Source: Antedon bifida
Lineage: Eukaryota; Echinodermata; Crinoidea; Comatulida; Antedonidae
NCBI GenBank assembly: GCA_963402885.1
Contig: OY727094.1
Span: 17,982,501-18,046,500 of the forward strand
DNA: 64,000 nt
Direction: 5' to 3'
This document shows positions 21,410 to 34,507 of the stretch, one piece after another. How positions within the stretch are numbered: position 1 is the first letter of the stretch; each line of letters begins with the position of its first letter. The notes beneath the pieces were generated by a model. The model was not told the DNA's origin, did not search any database, and was given only the letters and a program-made list of their open reading frames with translations. The translations under genes were made by a program, and so were the position numbers.

Positions 21410-24400
21410 TTGGAATACCAACCGAATGAATCTTTTTAATGAATATAAATATACTTTTAATAGCATTAAACATAGGTACGGGCCAGCCCATGATGAGTAC
21501 GAGCCAGCCCATGAGGGTATGAGTGAGCCAAAATGTTGGGTACGAGTTGGCATGGGTACGGGTTGACCTGTATCCTTCTAGCTAATCTTACTAGGCCTAG
21601 TAGAGTAGGTCTACGCTACCAAGTCCGGCTACAATAATGGTATTCTGTGGAGATAGCTTTATTGATAGCTTGGTTCAAATCTGGGTTGGGACGGCTTTTT
21701 GTCATTCTAAAACAGATTTCCTTATCATAATAAAATAATATATGAATTTAACTGTAATATTGTATACATAATATTAGTAATTGCCATTGCATTTATTATT
21801 ATTATTATATATTATACGGTTACCCCTTAATTATACTATAGTATAAAACTATAATTTCCTTGTTATATTTTACAATATTTTCTTCACAATTCAACAATTT
21901 TGTCTTTCACAGCACAAATTATCATACTGAATCATCACACACCAAGTCTCGTAAATCTCTACTGTATTTCTCCAAACTACTCCAACTACTACATGGTATT
22001 TTCTTGAGGCTAAACTACAGTACACGGTATACTGGTACTACCATCATTCCTGGCCCGTCAACCTGGACCACATTACAGTATGGTCCAACACATAAGTACA
22101 GTCATACTACTGATTTAAAATAGTGAATTACACCCTGTGGTCAAGACTTTATTTGCTCTTATGCTTATTTCCTCCAAATACAGAGTATGTAGGGCTTTCA
22201 ATTTGCTTTTATACATGTTAATTTAAAAATCGTTTATGCCTATTGTTGTATCAAATTTAGACTTTAAATACTGGGATGATCACCCTAAATTTTCTTTTTC
22301 AATTAACAATTTTATATTTCACAGCTTTTTATTCATAACTGTTAAATTGCATCCCAATACATGGTACCTATTGGTATTATATCTAAAAATACAAAGGTGG
22401 CCAACACAGATAGTTTGATATATACAGTACTCTCTTATAAATAGATGTATCTCTCCAAACTACTCCAACTACCTAATTAGCATACTACTGTACACTTTGT
22501 AGACAAGAAATAAATTGTATCCACCTAGAGGACTTATGGTAGTACAGTCGATCGTCCTGTCACTGGCCCGGTCAACATAATCTACGCCTAGATTATTACA
22601 GTAATTAAAGTAATTATTACAGAGATTTTTTTTTTTTGCAGAAATGTTATGTGTAGAGAAAGCAGTACTCGTATTAAAAACTAAGCAGGTTGTACTCTTG
22701 AACGCAAACTGGCAGGATATTTTAAATATTTTTTATTGTTGAAATGATGGAATCCTAACTTCATTTTCCACGAATTGGAGACAAAGACATATTACGATCC
22801 TTTTATTTAAATTTATTTGGATAGACCTCCATGTAAATTCATTAAAGGCTATATGATTGTTTTATATTTTAATATGTGATAGTAGAAAATCATTGTGCAT
22901 AATGAGGACTAAGAATCTAATATTTACTTGCATTCTCATCTTTTTAAAATTGTATTTATAATGCTGGTAATGAGTTTACTATTGAAAAAGTCATGTTTCC
23001 ACTTATCTCAAATTGTGGCACACCTCTAACCTTGTTAGAACTGACTGTGTTCTACATTATTCTGCTATATAATAGTGCTTCCACCATACTTCAACCTGGT
23101 AATTGAATAAATTTCACCGGGGTAAAATTTAAACTAATTATCATCCTTTAACATAAAGTATCCTCCTGAAACATGTATTTGTACTGTACTTCATCTAATA
23201 TCCATTACTTAATACTAATTTGGGTGATTTATGTCTAACTTCAGGAATGATCTGAGGCTAGAAAAACGAATTTCTGTACATATAATTTATATAAAAAATA
23301 AACCAATGTTTTCCTAATAACTTAACCCCTAGGTTGATAACTAACAAAGAAATTATTGAAATTGTGTTCTTACAATATAGGTGTACTGTATCTACATAGT
23401 TGAAAAGAAGAATGTTTTATAGTTATTATAGGTTATTTCCAAATATTAAAGGTCTGATATCTAACAGAAACTAAATGTTACCAAACTATGTTTTTGAAAA
23501 TCTTTATGATATAATAATTATAATAATATGAACATAATATTAAATTATATTGACTATTTTTGATAATCATCATGTCCTTATAAATTCATTTATATTTATT
23601 TTGTGGTAATATAGTTCATATATTATGTATTAAATAAATTGGTAAGGCCCTATACTGTTTATATTTAAGGAAAGTTTATATACACTATTATTTTATGCCT
23701 ACCAATATTAGTATTAATTGTTTATGTAACTATTTTGTCTAATTCCATTGGATTTTTGTATCGGCCAATGGCATTAATGTTTTTCTCAAAGCAAATTAGC
23801 CTAATAATGCCATATTTAGACACATAATTCATTGATTTCTGATATTCTGTACTTGTGTATGCATTACTAAAATAGTAGTTATTTTATTACTTTTATAATG
23901 TATGTATAAACATTTATTCATTTTTTTTTTTACATTTTTTAATTTAAAAATTATTAAAATACCTATCTACCTTTCTGTTATTGTTACTATTATAATATTT
24001 TTTGAGGCAGATTGATTTCAATAAAAAAAATTTAAAACAATTAATTTGACTTATACTGTACTATGTTAGTTCAGAAGATGAAGTGTGTGTGGGCAGAATC
24101 TGGTGTGTTGGAGGTTGGTGATGTGAGGTGTATTTTTGTCACTTTAAGTCCTAAATTAGATGTTTTCTGAAGAAAAGAAGTAAGAGGATAGGCTTTCAAA
24201 CAACTTCAAGAAGATTCACACATAAATAATTACTTCCAAATAAAATAGTATGTAACAGTGTATATTACAGTACATTGAATAAACTCGAGCGGAAAAATAA
24301 CACACATAAAAAAACATTCATTTTCTTGTCGAAAAGCGCCCTCTCTAGTTTTCTATTAATTTATTAATAATTATTATTAATTAATGAGTAATATAAACAT

Positions 24401-24627
24401 ATTTTTAACATTTAATGCTTGAAGCTGATTTTACTCCTAACAAAGTTTCATACCTCCAAATTTCATCAACGTATTCAAAGCACTTCAATAAATATCACAT
24501 TGAACATTAAAAATTAGGGTTATGATAGAATTTTGCTTAAAAACATATACAAAAAACATCGATAAAAAATATTTTTCGTATTCAAAAACATTTGATACTT
24601 GGTAGAAATGTTCAATATAGGTTGCTC
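21410..24627. other. Gene-free remainder of the left arm
   Basis: Only short frames that end in A/T-rich sequence. A local duplication is visible: TCTCCAAACTACTCCAACTA occurs near 21968 and again near 22450, each followed by a GGCCCGTCAAC or GGCCCGGTCAAC block. Confidence 0.6.
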
Positions 24628-24810
24628 CATCCATATTGCAAAAAATAAATAAATATCGAGCCATATCACTGATTTTTTAAATTTACGTTTTTACAAAATG
24701 TACACTTATGAAAGATCATACAACTCCAACGCATTTTTTAAACCTAATAACGATTTTGAAAAAACAACGAAAAAAAAACGTTCATGAATGAAATTTTGTT
24801 TCTGTGAATA
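24628..24810. other. Loop (centre) of the giant palindrome
   Basis: 183 bp of unpaired sequence between the converging arms GGTTGCTC (ending 24627) and GAGCAACC (starting 24811). It is A/T-rich with no reading frame or motif that I recognise. Confidence 0.8.
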
Positions 24811-27800
24811 GAGCAACCTATATTGAACATATTAAAAAAGTTTCAAATGTTTTTAAATTCGAAAAGTATTTTTTATCGATGTTTTTTGTATATGTTTTTA
24901 AGCAAAATTCTATCATAACCCTAATTTTTAATGTTCAATGTGATATTTATTGAAGTGCTTTGAATACGTTGATGAAATTTGGAGGTATGAAACTTTGTTA
25001 GGAGTAGAATCAGCTTCAAGCATTAAATGTTAAAAATATGTTTATATTACTCATTAATTAATAATAATTATTAATAAATTAATAGAAAACTAGAGAGGGC
25101 GCTTTTCGACAAGAAAATGAATGTTTTTTTATGTGTGTTATTTTTCCGCTCGAGTTTATTCAACGTACTGTAATATACACTGTTACATACTATTTTATTT
25201 GGAAGTAATTATTTATGTGTGAATCTTCTTGAAGTTGTTTGAAAGCCTATCCTCTTACTTCTTTTCTTCAGAAAACATCTAATTTAGGACTTAAAGTGAC
25301 AAAAATACACCTCACATCACCAACCTCCAACACACCAGATTCTGCCCACACACACTTCATCTTCTGAACTAACATAGTACAGTATAAGTCAAATTAATTG
25401 TTTTAAATTTTTTTTATTGAAATCAATCTGCCTCAAAAAATATTATAATAGTAACAATAACAGAAAGGTAGATAGGTATTTTAATAATTTTTAAATTAAA
25501 AAATGTAAAAAAAAAAATGAATAAATGTTTATACATACATTATAAAAGTAATAAAATAACTACTATTTTAGTAATGCATACACAAGTACAGAATATCAGA
25601 AATCAATGAATTATGTGTCTAAATATGGCATTATTAGGCTAATTTGCTTTGAGAAAAACATTAATGCCATTGGCCGATACAAAAATCCAATGGAATTAGA
25701 CAAAATAGTTACATAAACAATTAATACTAATATTGGTAGGCATAAAATAATAGTGTATATAAACTTTCCTTAAATATAAACAGTATAGGGCCTTACCAAT
25801 TTATTTAATACATAATATATGAACTATATTACCACAAAATAAATATAAATGAATTTATAAGGACATGATGATTATCAAAAATAGTCAATATAATTTAATA
25901 TTATGTTCATATTATTATAATTATTATATCATAAAGATTTTCAAAAACATAGTTTGGTAACATTTAGTTTCTGTTAGATATCAGACCTTTAATATTTGGA
26001 AATAACCTATAATAACTATAAAACATTCTTCTTTTCAACTATGTAGATACAGTACACCTATATTGTAAGAACACAATTTCAATAATTTCTTTGTTAGTTA
26101 TCAACCTAGGGGTTAAGTTATTAGGAAAACATTGGTTTATTTTTTATATAAATTATATGTACAGAAATTCGTTTTTCTAGCCTCAGATCATTCCTGAAGT
26201 TAGACATAAATCACCCAAATTAGTATTAAGTAATGGATATTAGATGAAGTACAGTACAAATACATGTTTCAGGAGGATACTTTATGTTAAAGGATGATAA
26301 TTAGTTTAAATTTTACCCCGGTGAAATTTATTCAATTACCAGGTTGAAGTATGGTGGAAGCACTATTATATAGCAGAATAATGTAGAACACAGTCAGTTC
26401 TAACAAGGTTAGAGGTGTGCCACAATTTGAGATAAGTGAAAACATGACTTTTTCAATAGTAAACTCATTACCAGCATTATAAATACAATTTTAAAAAGAT
26501 GAGAATGCAAGTAAATATTAGATTCTTAGTCCTCATTATGCACAATGATTTTCTATCACATATTAAAATATAAAACAATCATATAGCCTTTAATGAATTT
26601 ACATGGAGGTCTATCCAAATAAATTTAAATAAAAGGATCGTAATACAGTATGTCTTTGTCTCCAATTCGTGGAAAATGAAGTTAGGATTCCATCATTTCA
26701 ACAATAAAAAATATTTAAAATATCCTGCCAGTTTGCGTTCAAGAGTACAACCTGCTTAGTTTTTAATACGAGTACTGCTTTCTCTACACATAACTTTTCT
26801 GCAAAAAAAAAAATCTCTGTAAATATGTATTTTAATTACTGTAAAAATCTAGGCGTAGATTATGTTGACCGGGCCAGTGAGAGGATGATCGACTGTACAG
26901 TACTACCATAAGTCCTCTAGGTGGATACAACTTATTTCTTGTCTACAAAGTGTACAGTAGTATGCTAATAGTACTATTATTAGATTAGGTAGTTGGAGTA
27001 GTTTGGATATCTATTTATAAGAGAGTACTTTATATTTATAGATATAATACCAATAGGTACCATGTATTGGGATGCAATTCAACAGTTATGAATAAAAAAA
27101 ACTCTGTATGCTTTTTTCTAGCTGTGAAATATAAAATTGTTAATTGAAAAAGAAAATTTAGGGTGATCATCCCAGTATTTACAGTCTAAATTTGAACGTT
27201 ATGCAACAATAGGCATAAACAATTTTTAAATTAACAGGTATAAAAGCAAATTGGAAGCCCTACGTACTCTGTACGTTGGAGGAGATAAGCATAAGAGCAA
27301 ATAAAGCCTAACCGTATAATATATAATAATAATATATGCAATGGCAATTACTATGTATACAATATTACAGTTAAATTCATATATTATTTTATTATGATAA
27401 GGAAATCGTGAAAGTACGTTGTTTGTTTTACTTTTGTATTTTTGGCGGCGATTGCCTTCCATAAATCTGTTTTAGAATGAGGAAAAGCCGTCCCAATCCA
27501 GATTTGAAAGCTATAAACAGAATAGACTATTATTGTAGCCGGACTTTAGCGTAGACCTACTCGAGGCCTAGTACGATTAGCTAGAAGGGTACAGGTCAAC
27601 CCGTACCCAAATTTTGGTTTACTCGTACCCAACACTTTGGCTCACTCGTACCCATCATGGGCTGGCTCGTACTAATCATGGGCTGGCCCGTACCTATGTT
27701 TAATGGCGAATGCTATTAAAAGTATATTTATATTACATACGAATTGGTTTGGGTACGGGTTAGCCCAAGTGGGTACGAGTTGACCAATGATTTGGGTACG

Positions 27801-28720
27801 AGTTAGCCAAGTTGGGTTGGCATGGGTACGGGTTGACCAGCACCCTAGCTAGAATACAGATACGGGTCAACCCGTACAAATGCCAACCCGTACCCATCAT
27901 GGATGGGCTAGAATACTACTTACAGGTTAGGTTAGCCTAGCTGGGCTAACCCACCTCACCTCTCACATTTCCTGAAAAATAGGCCGAAAACGCGACCGAA
28001 ATTACTGGAGCCTAGGCCTACCTACTTAATTTAAAATTAACTCTAGGCCTAGGCTAGCTAGGCCTAAATAATAGTGATCCATAGTAGGCTAACACCTCTG
28101 GCTCTACGAGGCCTTTTTATGCTCATAGGATATGATAGGATAGCTTTTTTTGGGCATACCCAATGTAGGCCTATGCCTATCTAGGCCAGATTTCCCATTC
28201 TCGCAGGACTAGCCTATGCTCTAGTAGGCGTACCCTGTCGATTCACCCCCTGGTCGACTCGTACATGCCAACTCGTACTTAACTCCCTAAACTCGTACCA
28301 CCCAAATAATTGGTTGATTTGACCAGGGATTACATCTCCCTGATTTGACGCTAGTAGGCCTAGCCTAGCTACGATATTCATTATGCCCTGCTAAAAAGGT
28401 AGATGAGCTACTAAACTAATTACGTAATTCGTATAATCAATAACAATAATTGACTAGCCTAGGCCTAGAAGACCTAAAAAAAAGCGGCGGAAAACACCTA
28501 TCCATGCATGGCAATACGATAAACCTGCTACTAATACTATTCTGGTTGCCGAGTGGATTTTATATTGAATACATTATTATAACGTTACAAATTGTCTATA
28601 GATATGAACCTAATGACAGCGATATCGTGTATTAAAAGTACTTAATACAGTCAGACAGGTCTCTGGCAGACTGTCGACAGTCTTCCACACTGAGTGTACT
28701 AACAGCTACAGAATCGGGTG
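24811..28720. repeat. Right arm of the giant palindrome
   Basis: Inverse copy of the left arm without its nested insertions, so it is closest to the original arm length (3.9 kb). It has no gene: the largest frame (27226-27462) lies over A/T-rich sequence and has no counterpart frame in the other arm. Confidence 0.85.
28668..28683. promoter_or_regulatory. 16-bp perfect dyad, right-end copy
   Basis: AGACTGTCGACAGTCT again, at the same distance from the right terminus as 18271-18286 is from the left. Confidence 0.45.
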
Positions 28721-28727
28721 ATTAAAA

Positions 28728-29750
28728 CTTAATGTCTTTTATAAAAAACATTGTATAATACTAATTTTTAGCATTGCTTTGATATACATTTAGGATCTAT
28801 GAAATAATAACAGACAGTATGTTATCATAATCATTGAAAGAATAACAATTGTTATTGCTATTATACTATGTTATACCGACTGTAGTCAGTACTAAAGAAT
28901 AATACTAATATACATACTAATTATGTGCGAGTTAAATGAACAAAAATTGTTTAAGCTTTTATTGTGATTATTTGCCATCATTTATAATAAGTTTAATTTG
29001 TTGATTCAGTTAACTATTTATTAGTGTATATAGTGATAGTATGTCTTAATTATATTATCACAATTATTATGAATTGTAATGTATACCATCTACCAGTCAT
29101 AACCCTAATCTATTTCATTCAAAAAAATTAAATAAGATTATTATAGTTATACACAATTTTTTTTCTTGTGAACTAGGTTTGTTTATTATCACTCTCACAG
29201 TGCTAAAATATTTATAAAATTATCTCATAAGATTGATTATTTAGTACATCCATCGTGAAATAAATTAATCCACAAAATCCCTCTTGATTCTCTAAAAGAA
29301 TTAGGATAAACATAGTTCTTGGTATCGATTTCTATAGTTTATTTACAATGTGCCTACTGTGTAGAGTTCACCAATAACTTTAAATATTTCAGAATCTGAA
29401 GGAGTTTCTCATACATTTCAAAACTAAATTTCAAAAACACAACATAGACACAAACATGCAGTACAATAATAAATATAGAACAAAGTGATAGTAGACTAAA
29501 ACAACATTATATTAAATATCATTTTTATACAATTTTTAAAATGTTTAGAGGATTAATGTTTAATATATTAAGATTTGAGTGTCATAAGGACTAAATATCA
29601 AACAATTTATTTGTAATTTAAATATTCTTATGTTTCCTCATCATTATTGTTTCAAATTAATTAATCAAATTTCAGCCTATCACCGGGCGGTTTAAAAATC
29701 ATGTTCTATGCCTGTTGTGGTTTATCTTTCTCTCATGTTGCTCAATCTTA
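28728..29750. other. Intron of the ankyrin-repeat gene
   Basis: No exon was seen. From about 28813 it matches 35355-36280 of copy 2 at roughly 93-95% by eye. Confidence 0.6.
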
Positions 29751-29886
29751 AGCTATGTCTACACTATCACTACATAAGTTTGACAAAAAAAGTGTGCTCT
29801 ATGCCCAAATATCATCATCACACACCATATATGTGTGCACATCACATTTATTTCTCACATAAAGTTTGATAGTGGTAGACAGAGCT
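29751..29886. mobile_element. 136-bp PIF/Harbinger-type MITE
   Basis: AGCTATGTCTACACTATC at the left and GATAGTGGTAGACAGAGCT at the right are inverted matches, flanked on both sides by TTA (29748-29750 and 29887-29889). The same insertion is present at 36281-36432, so it predates the tandem duplication. Confidence 0.7.
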
Positions 29887-29934
29887 TTATAATGATCTAC
29901 AGTAGTTCAAAATTTTGAATGTTATGTAATATTA

Positions 29935-30245
29935 TATAATGGGTGTGGCTTAAGTAATGGCATCATTATATTGTTCAAATTATATTTTATATAGTTCCGT
30001 GGTTTTGTACATGTCAGCTTTAATTTAATACCAAACATGCCATATTATTTGATTTCTTAAACTTTCCCACGAAGTTATGTAATATATAATAACGTCATTA
30101 TATTGTGAAATTATATTTTTCTCATGCTAGAGGTATTTTACATGTCATAAGCTATGATTTGATAACAAACTTGACATATTTATGTAATTTATATTTTTTA
30201 GATATTTTTACATAATACATTATGACGTCATTAAATTGTTCAAAT
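29935..30245. repeat. Three diverged tandem units of ~120-150 bp
   Basis: Each unit has a sequence like ACGTCATTATATTGT, then AAATTATATTTT, then TACATGTCATAAGCTATGAT, then TGCCATATTTAT. Equivalent units are at 36485-36845 in copy 2, where GGGTGTGGCTT is better kept. Confidence 0.65.
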
Positions 30246-32113
30246 TTGTGGGCACCCTTCTAGAATTGAGGTCTAAAATAGGTCCTAAAGAAGGTTTCTG
30301 CCAAGTTTGGTGCTTTTGTCACGAAGTGCACAAAAAAAGTGCTAAGCGCCTAAATTGTCATCGCCTTTTTAGAAAACGCATGGACAATGGAAATTAACAA
30401 TGTACTGTTCACTAATTTAATTAAAATCGCCGCCTAAAAATCCTACCTAGGCTAGGCCTAGTAGGAGACGACACATGTTAGTGGTTAGCCTAATTTAGCC
30501 GGACGAGACGACATCGTGCACCGAATAGACATCGGAGTGGAGTCTAGTTTCGGCGGCCTAGGCTTACGCTAAATTATTTACTCCTACCTTGGCTTAGCAA
30601 ATTATAAATAAGCCGACGTAAACATAAACAAATATATGCAAAATCAATATATTCCATGTTAAGATTTAACTTAGGCTAGTCCTAGGCCCAATTATTACGA
30701 CATGTCACTGTGTAAAGAAAATGGCCCTAGTATTCTGTAGCTACGTATAGGTACTGTTAATTTGGAGAGAGAGTATCGCGTTTGATGTCATGAGACACAA
30801 AATCTTCGTCGCGTTTTCCAGGCCTGCCATAATATGAAAAAAAAAAATTCTAGGTCTGTGCGCGATCGACGTTCCGATAACTATATTTAGAATGTTAACG
30901 ATCTTTTATTGTCGGCATCGTTTCTGGTTCGACTGGACGTTTTATTTTTAGAAGTTTGCCTAAGCCTATTTACTACTACTAGTTCATTGTGGTTCACCGT
31001 GTGGTGCCATAATGCCTCTACCGTGGGAAATTTCAATTTATTTATATATTCGCCATCAGTCGAGTAGATAAAAAAAACATTTAAACGATTAATAATATTT
31101 ATTAATAAATGCTTCCGAGTAATTTACAACTTGGTCCTCTGTCAGTCAAAATTGACTCATTAATTTTGCACACCTTGTTACCTCACAAAAAACATCGTAG
31201 GGTTGTCTACGAAATGCATTTTTCCGACCTTATTATGAAATGCGTGGGTTTGACGCTGACCACCACTCATGACATGCTTGAGCTGATAGGGTTTGATTCA
31301 GCCTCAAGAAGCAGTGGGTAGTGCACCAACATGTTGATAACTACTACAAGTAGTTTGTGTCAATATCTATATTAATTTGCATGATTGGTTCATGACGTAT
31401 ATTTTAAATAGGGAAAATGTTACATGTCAATCATTAACATTGATGACTGTCATTTGCCTCAGATGGACATTGATGTTCTTATTCAATGGAGTAACATGGA
31501 AAATTAATTTTCAAATTATTTCTATATCACATTCTAAACATCTCATCACATATTTTTATCAGTTGAATGGTTGTATCTTTGAGAGAACACTAACTGATCT
31601 TGGTGTCAAAATAGCATCATCAGCTTTTAATATGTTGGGATGATCATATCAACAAAATTGTTAATAAATCCCAGAGGCGGATCCAGCCTTGAAAAATAGG
31701 GAGGGGAAAAGGGGTTTGTGACAAAGTTTGAACAATCGGCCTCAGGAACTGGTGGGGGAGGGGGTAGCAAAAGGCCTCTAGTGTTCTACCATGTTTTAGG
31801 CTGTTTTATTTAAAAGTGGTTAGGTTTTGTCAATTTGTTAATGTTATGGTACATTTTATAAGTGGACAATTGAATTGTTTGTTATGGGCCCACCGTTTCA
31901 AACTGCTGTGTGAAATTCGTTCTTTCATATAACAAAAATACAAAAGCCGATGAGCTAAATTACTTGCCTTAAAAAAGTAATCTATTTTTAAAAGATAGAG
32001 AGAAAAATAGGTAATATTTGTTAATATAAGCATGAATGATAATGTAGGACTTCAATTTAGTATAGAGCTGAATAATAGTGTGTGTCGTACTATTTCACAT
32101 AAACCATCATACC
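30246..32113. other. Intron of the ankyrin-repeat gene, end of copy 1
   Basis: No exon supported. The frame at 31109-31321 is broken by an 8-bp deletion in the otherwise similar copy at 37584-37800, which argues against coding function. 31665-31780 contains an AGAGGCGGATCCAGCCTTG block resembling the end of a transposon, also in copy 2 near 39065. Confidence 0.55.
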
Positions 32114-32445
32114 TATTTACTGTGACGTCTTTCGCTCCACATTTTCGCCGAATATATCTATACAGCTAACAGCAACAGAAAATAAAAAGACGATGTTGAC
32201 CTCATGTCGTAGGTCAAACAAAATACGGTATTTTTTATTGGCAGCAGAAAAGGGTACAAAAAAATACGGTATAAATTTGTAAATACCGTATTTTATCCAC
32301 AAATTTTGTGGGGAAAATACGGTATACAAAATACGGTATTTTTTTTATGAGCGCAGTTTCTGCTGCCAACAAAATATGGTATAAATACGGTATTCAAAAA
32401 ATACCGTATAAAATACGGTATTTTCTTGGCAGCAGAAACAGGGCC

Positions 32446-34507
32446 ATAGAAACAATTCTGCTTTGCTATGTATCAAATTTGTTATCTATTGCTTGATAAC
32501 AAATTGAATGCTTGAATTGTATGTAATTAGCATTGGTTATTGACAGAGTTGTACAATTGGAATCTTGTAGACAATCAATTGATTGTGCTAAGTGCTGCTT
32601 ATTATCTAGCCTACTATGCATATGTAGATATACTATAGATATGTAATTATTTGTTTAATAATTCATGGGATTAAAAATAAATGAATTAATGAAAACTATA
32701 TAAGAAATTGTTTTCCTTTCATTTATAGACCAAACAATTTAGTATAATTCAAATTAATATTGAAGAGCGAGGTTCACAGTCGTAAATTTAGATCTAGAGA
32801 GCAATGCATTATGTAGAAATTTAAATGTGGCTGACGCAAGAATTGTAGGCTACACTTGTGTGTACCTTTATCAGTGTATTGTTGAACTAATTTAATTGCC
32901 TTGTCATTTGCAATTTCTTGATTATAACCACAATAATGTTAGTGTTAAGCTTCAATCGATTAAAGCAATTTTTTCTCATAAACTGTTTAACACCAAAAAA
33001 AATTACATCAGAAGAAAGCCAAAAATCTGGGAGGGCAGGGGACGCTAAACAAGCAAGCATTAGCAATTTACAATCAGTTTTAAATAATACAAAATTAGCT
33101 AGAATACTGTAGATTTTGAAAATCCAAATAATAGCTAGATACTGTACTATATTATTTTAATTAGCACATAAAAAAGTATGTTGTAGATTGTTGAAAGCCC
33201 TAAAATAGCTAAATTTAACCCAAATAGCAAAGATATATGAGTAGCAAATCAATAGAATTTAATAGGCTTGAATTGGTTCCTAAACCAAAAGATTTCAAGT
33301 TATAACAATGGTTCCAACTAACATTTAACACAAGGCTGTAGGAGCAACTCAAATAATTTTAACTATGATATGCTGCCATTGGTTAAATTTTAACAGCTTA
33401 GGATCTTCAAAATTATACAGAACAATATACCACCAAAAATATGAAATTTTGTATAATATATGTGTACGTGTATATGTAATATATATTTTGTCATAATATT
33501 ATTATGGTGTTATGGGCTTATGTATTTGCTTTAATTTAGGTAAGAAGAGCCCTTCTATCAAAAGTAATCCTCACAACCTTTCATTTCAGCATAGATTATT
33601 ATCATAAATGATAGAAATATCCTCAAATTATAAAGAGCAAAGTAATCAAGGTGAAGGTTGATGATAGACATGATTCATATTCACAACTTATTTTTTTTTA
33701 AATGTACATTTTTTTAAAACTTATATCAACAAATGTTATTCCTGTTTTCTAACCTGCCTAATACTAAAATACAGTTAAATATTCAAAAGAAGTTTATGCT
33801 ATGAAAAATGTTATTAGTATTCTATTGAATGTTATCAATTTATAAAAACATACTGACTATAATACCATTTAACTTTACAAACTTTGATGATTGAGGTGTA
33901 TGCTATACCAGCATTTTTTATTTTACAGAGTAGTTAAATTATAATAATCAATAGCAAAAATATTTAAAAACGGTGGTGTAAAATTCATTTCACACTTTAT
34001 TTCTAATGCAGCATTTTGCAATGAATTATGGAAAATAAATGTGTATATTATTGAAAACACATATTAATGTTATGGTATAACAGTGTGTAAACAAGTAACT
34101 TGAAGTATACATGTTCTTAATACAAAAATTTGATTACAAATTGTAAAAAAAGAAGAAAATATGCATGTGTTTATAAAACTGTATAATATTCATCATTTCT
34201 ATATTGACCTCACACACCAGTATTGTGTTATTCTATTCATTTTAAGAATGTACTACAGATATATTTAAAAGATGTTTGTTACAAGAATTGGTATTATTAT
34301 AATATAACTAAAATAGTATAACATTAACATTGATACTACAGTAGTGTATTGTCAACTAAATTGATCTTCCCATAGAGATATTATATATGATTTTCCTAAA
34401 GTCTTATAGTGGTGGTAGCATCTAAATCTAAAACAATAGTTTCAATTCATTAATTTATTTCACTGAAGGTTCAATAATTTTATTTGAAAACTGTGTGTAT
34501 TACTTAC
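32446..34507. other. Intron of the ankyrin-repeat gene, copy 2
   Basis: No exon. The sequence crosses the uninterrupted target of the copy 1 LINE at 33880-33890. Confidence 0.6.

Larger units (their letters stand above)
18234..24627. repeat. Left arm of the giant palindrome
   Basis: It pairs with 24811-28720 in inverse orientation. The inner part (about 22620-24627) looks close to 99% identical to its partner; the outer part is more diverged and holds several arm-specific insertions (18721-18795, 19058-21272, 21291-21409 and a local duplication near 21840-22130). Confidence 0.85.
18234..28720. mobile_element. Giant 10.5-kb near-palindromic (foldback) DNA element
   Basis: The ends CACCCGATTCTGTAGCTG (18234) and its exact inverse (to 28720) are flanked by the 7-bp direct repeat ATTAAAA (18227-18233 and 28721-28727). 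The two halves are inverted copies that meet at a 183-bp loop (24628-24810). The right arm is 3.9 kb; the left arm is 6.4 kb because it contains a 2.2-kb element and other insertions. The other tandem copy (junction near 35355) lacks the element. No transposase-sized frame exists, so it must be mobilised in trans or be a relic. A 7-bp TSD with CA-starting TIRs is compatible with P- or Dada-like or classical foldback elements, but I cannot assign a superfamily. Confidence 0.85.
11207..32113. repeat. Tandem duplication, copy 1 (expanded by insertions)
   Basis: The order of sequence from 11207 to 32113 matches 32114 to about 42240 once insertions are removed. The part 11207-12961 is about 97-98% identical to 32114-33880 by eye. 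16781-18119 matches 33885-35355, 28813-31400 matches 35355-37890, and 31400-32113 matches 38857-39240 plus 41981-42240. Copy 1 carries a 3.8-kb LINE (12962-16780) and a 10.5-kb palindromic element (18234-28720) that copy 2 lacks. The block lies in introns of the minus-strand ankyrin gene and includes one ankyrin exon (17416-17514). Confidence 0.85.

Noticed and set aside
18234-28720. Palindrome as an assembly artefact (mirrored haplotype)
   Set aside because: The arms differ by nested insertions, indels and substitutions, the outer ends carry a matching 7-bp TSD, and the other tandem copy lacks the whole unit. Long reads would still be the final test.
31109-31321. 70-residue frame in copy 1
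   Set aside because: The matching sequence in copy 2 (about 37584) has an 8-bp deletion, and no domain is visible.
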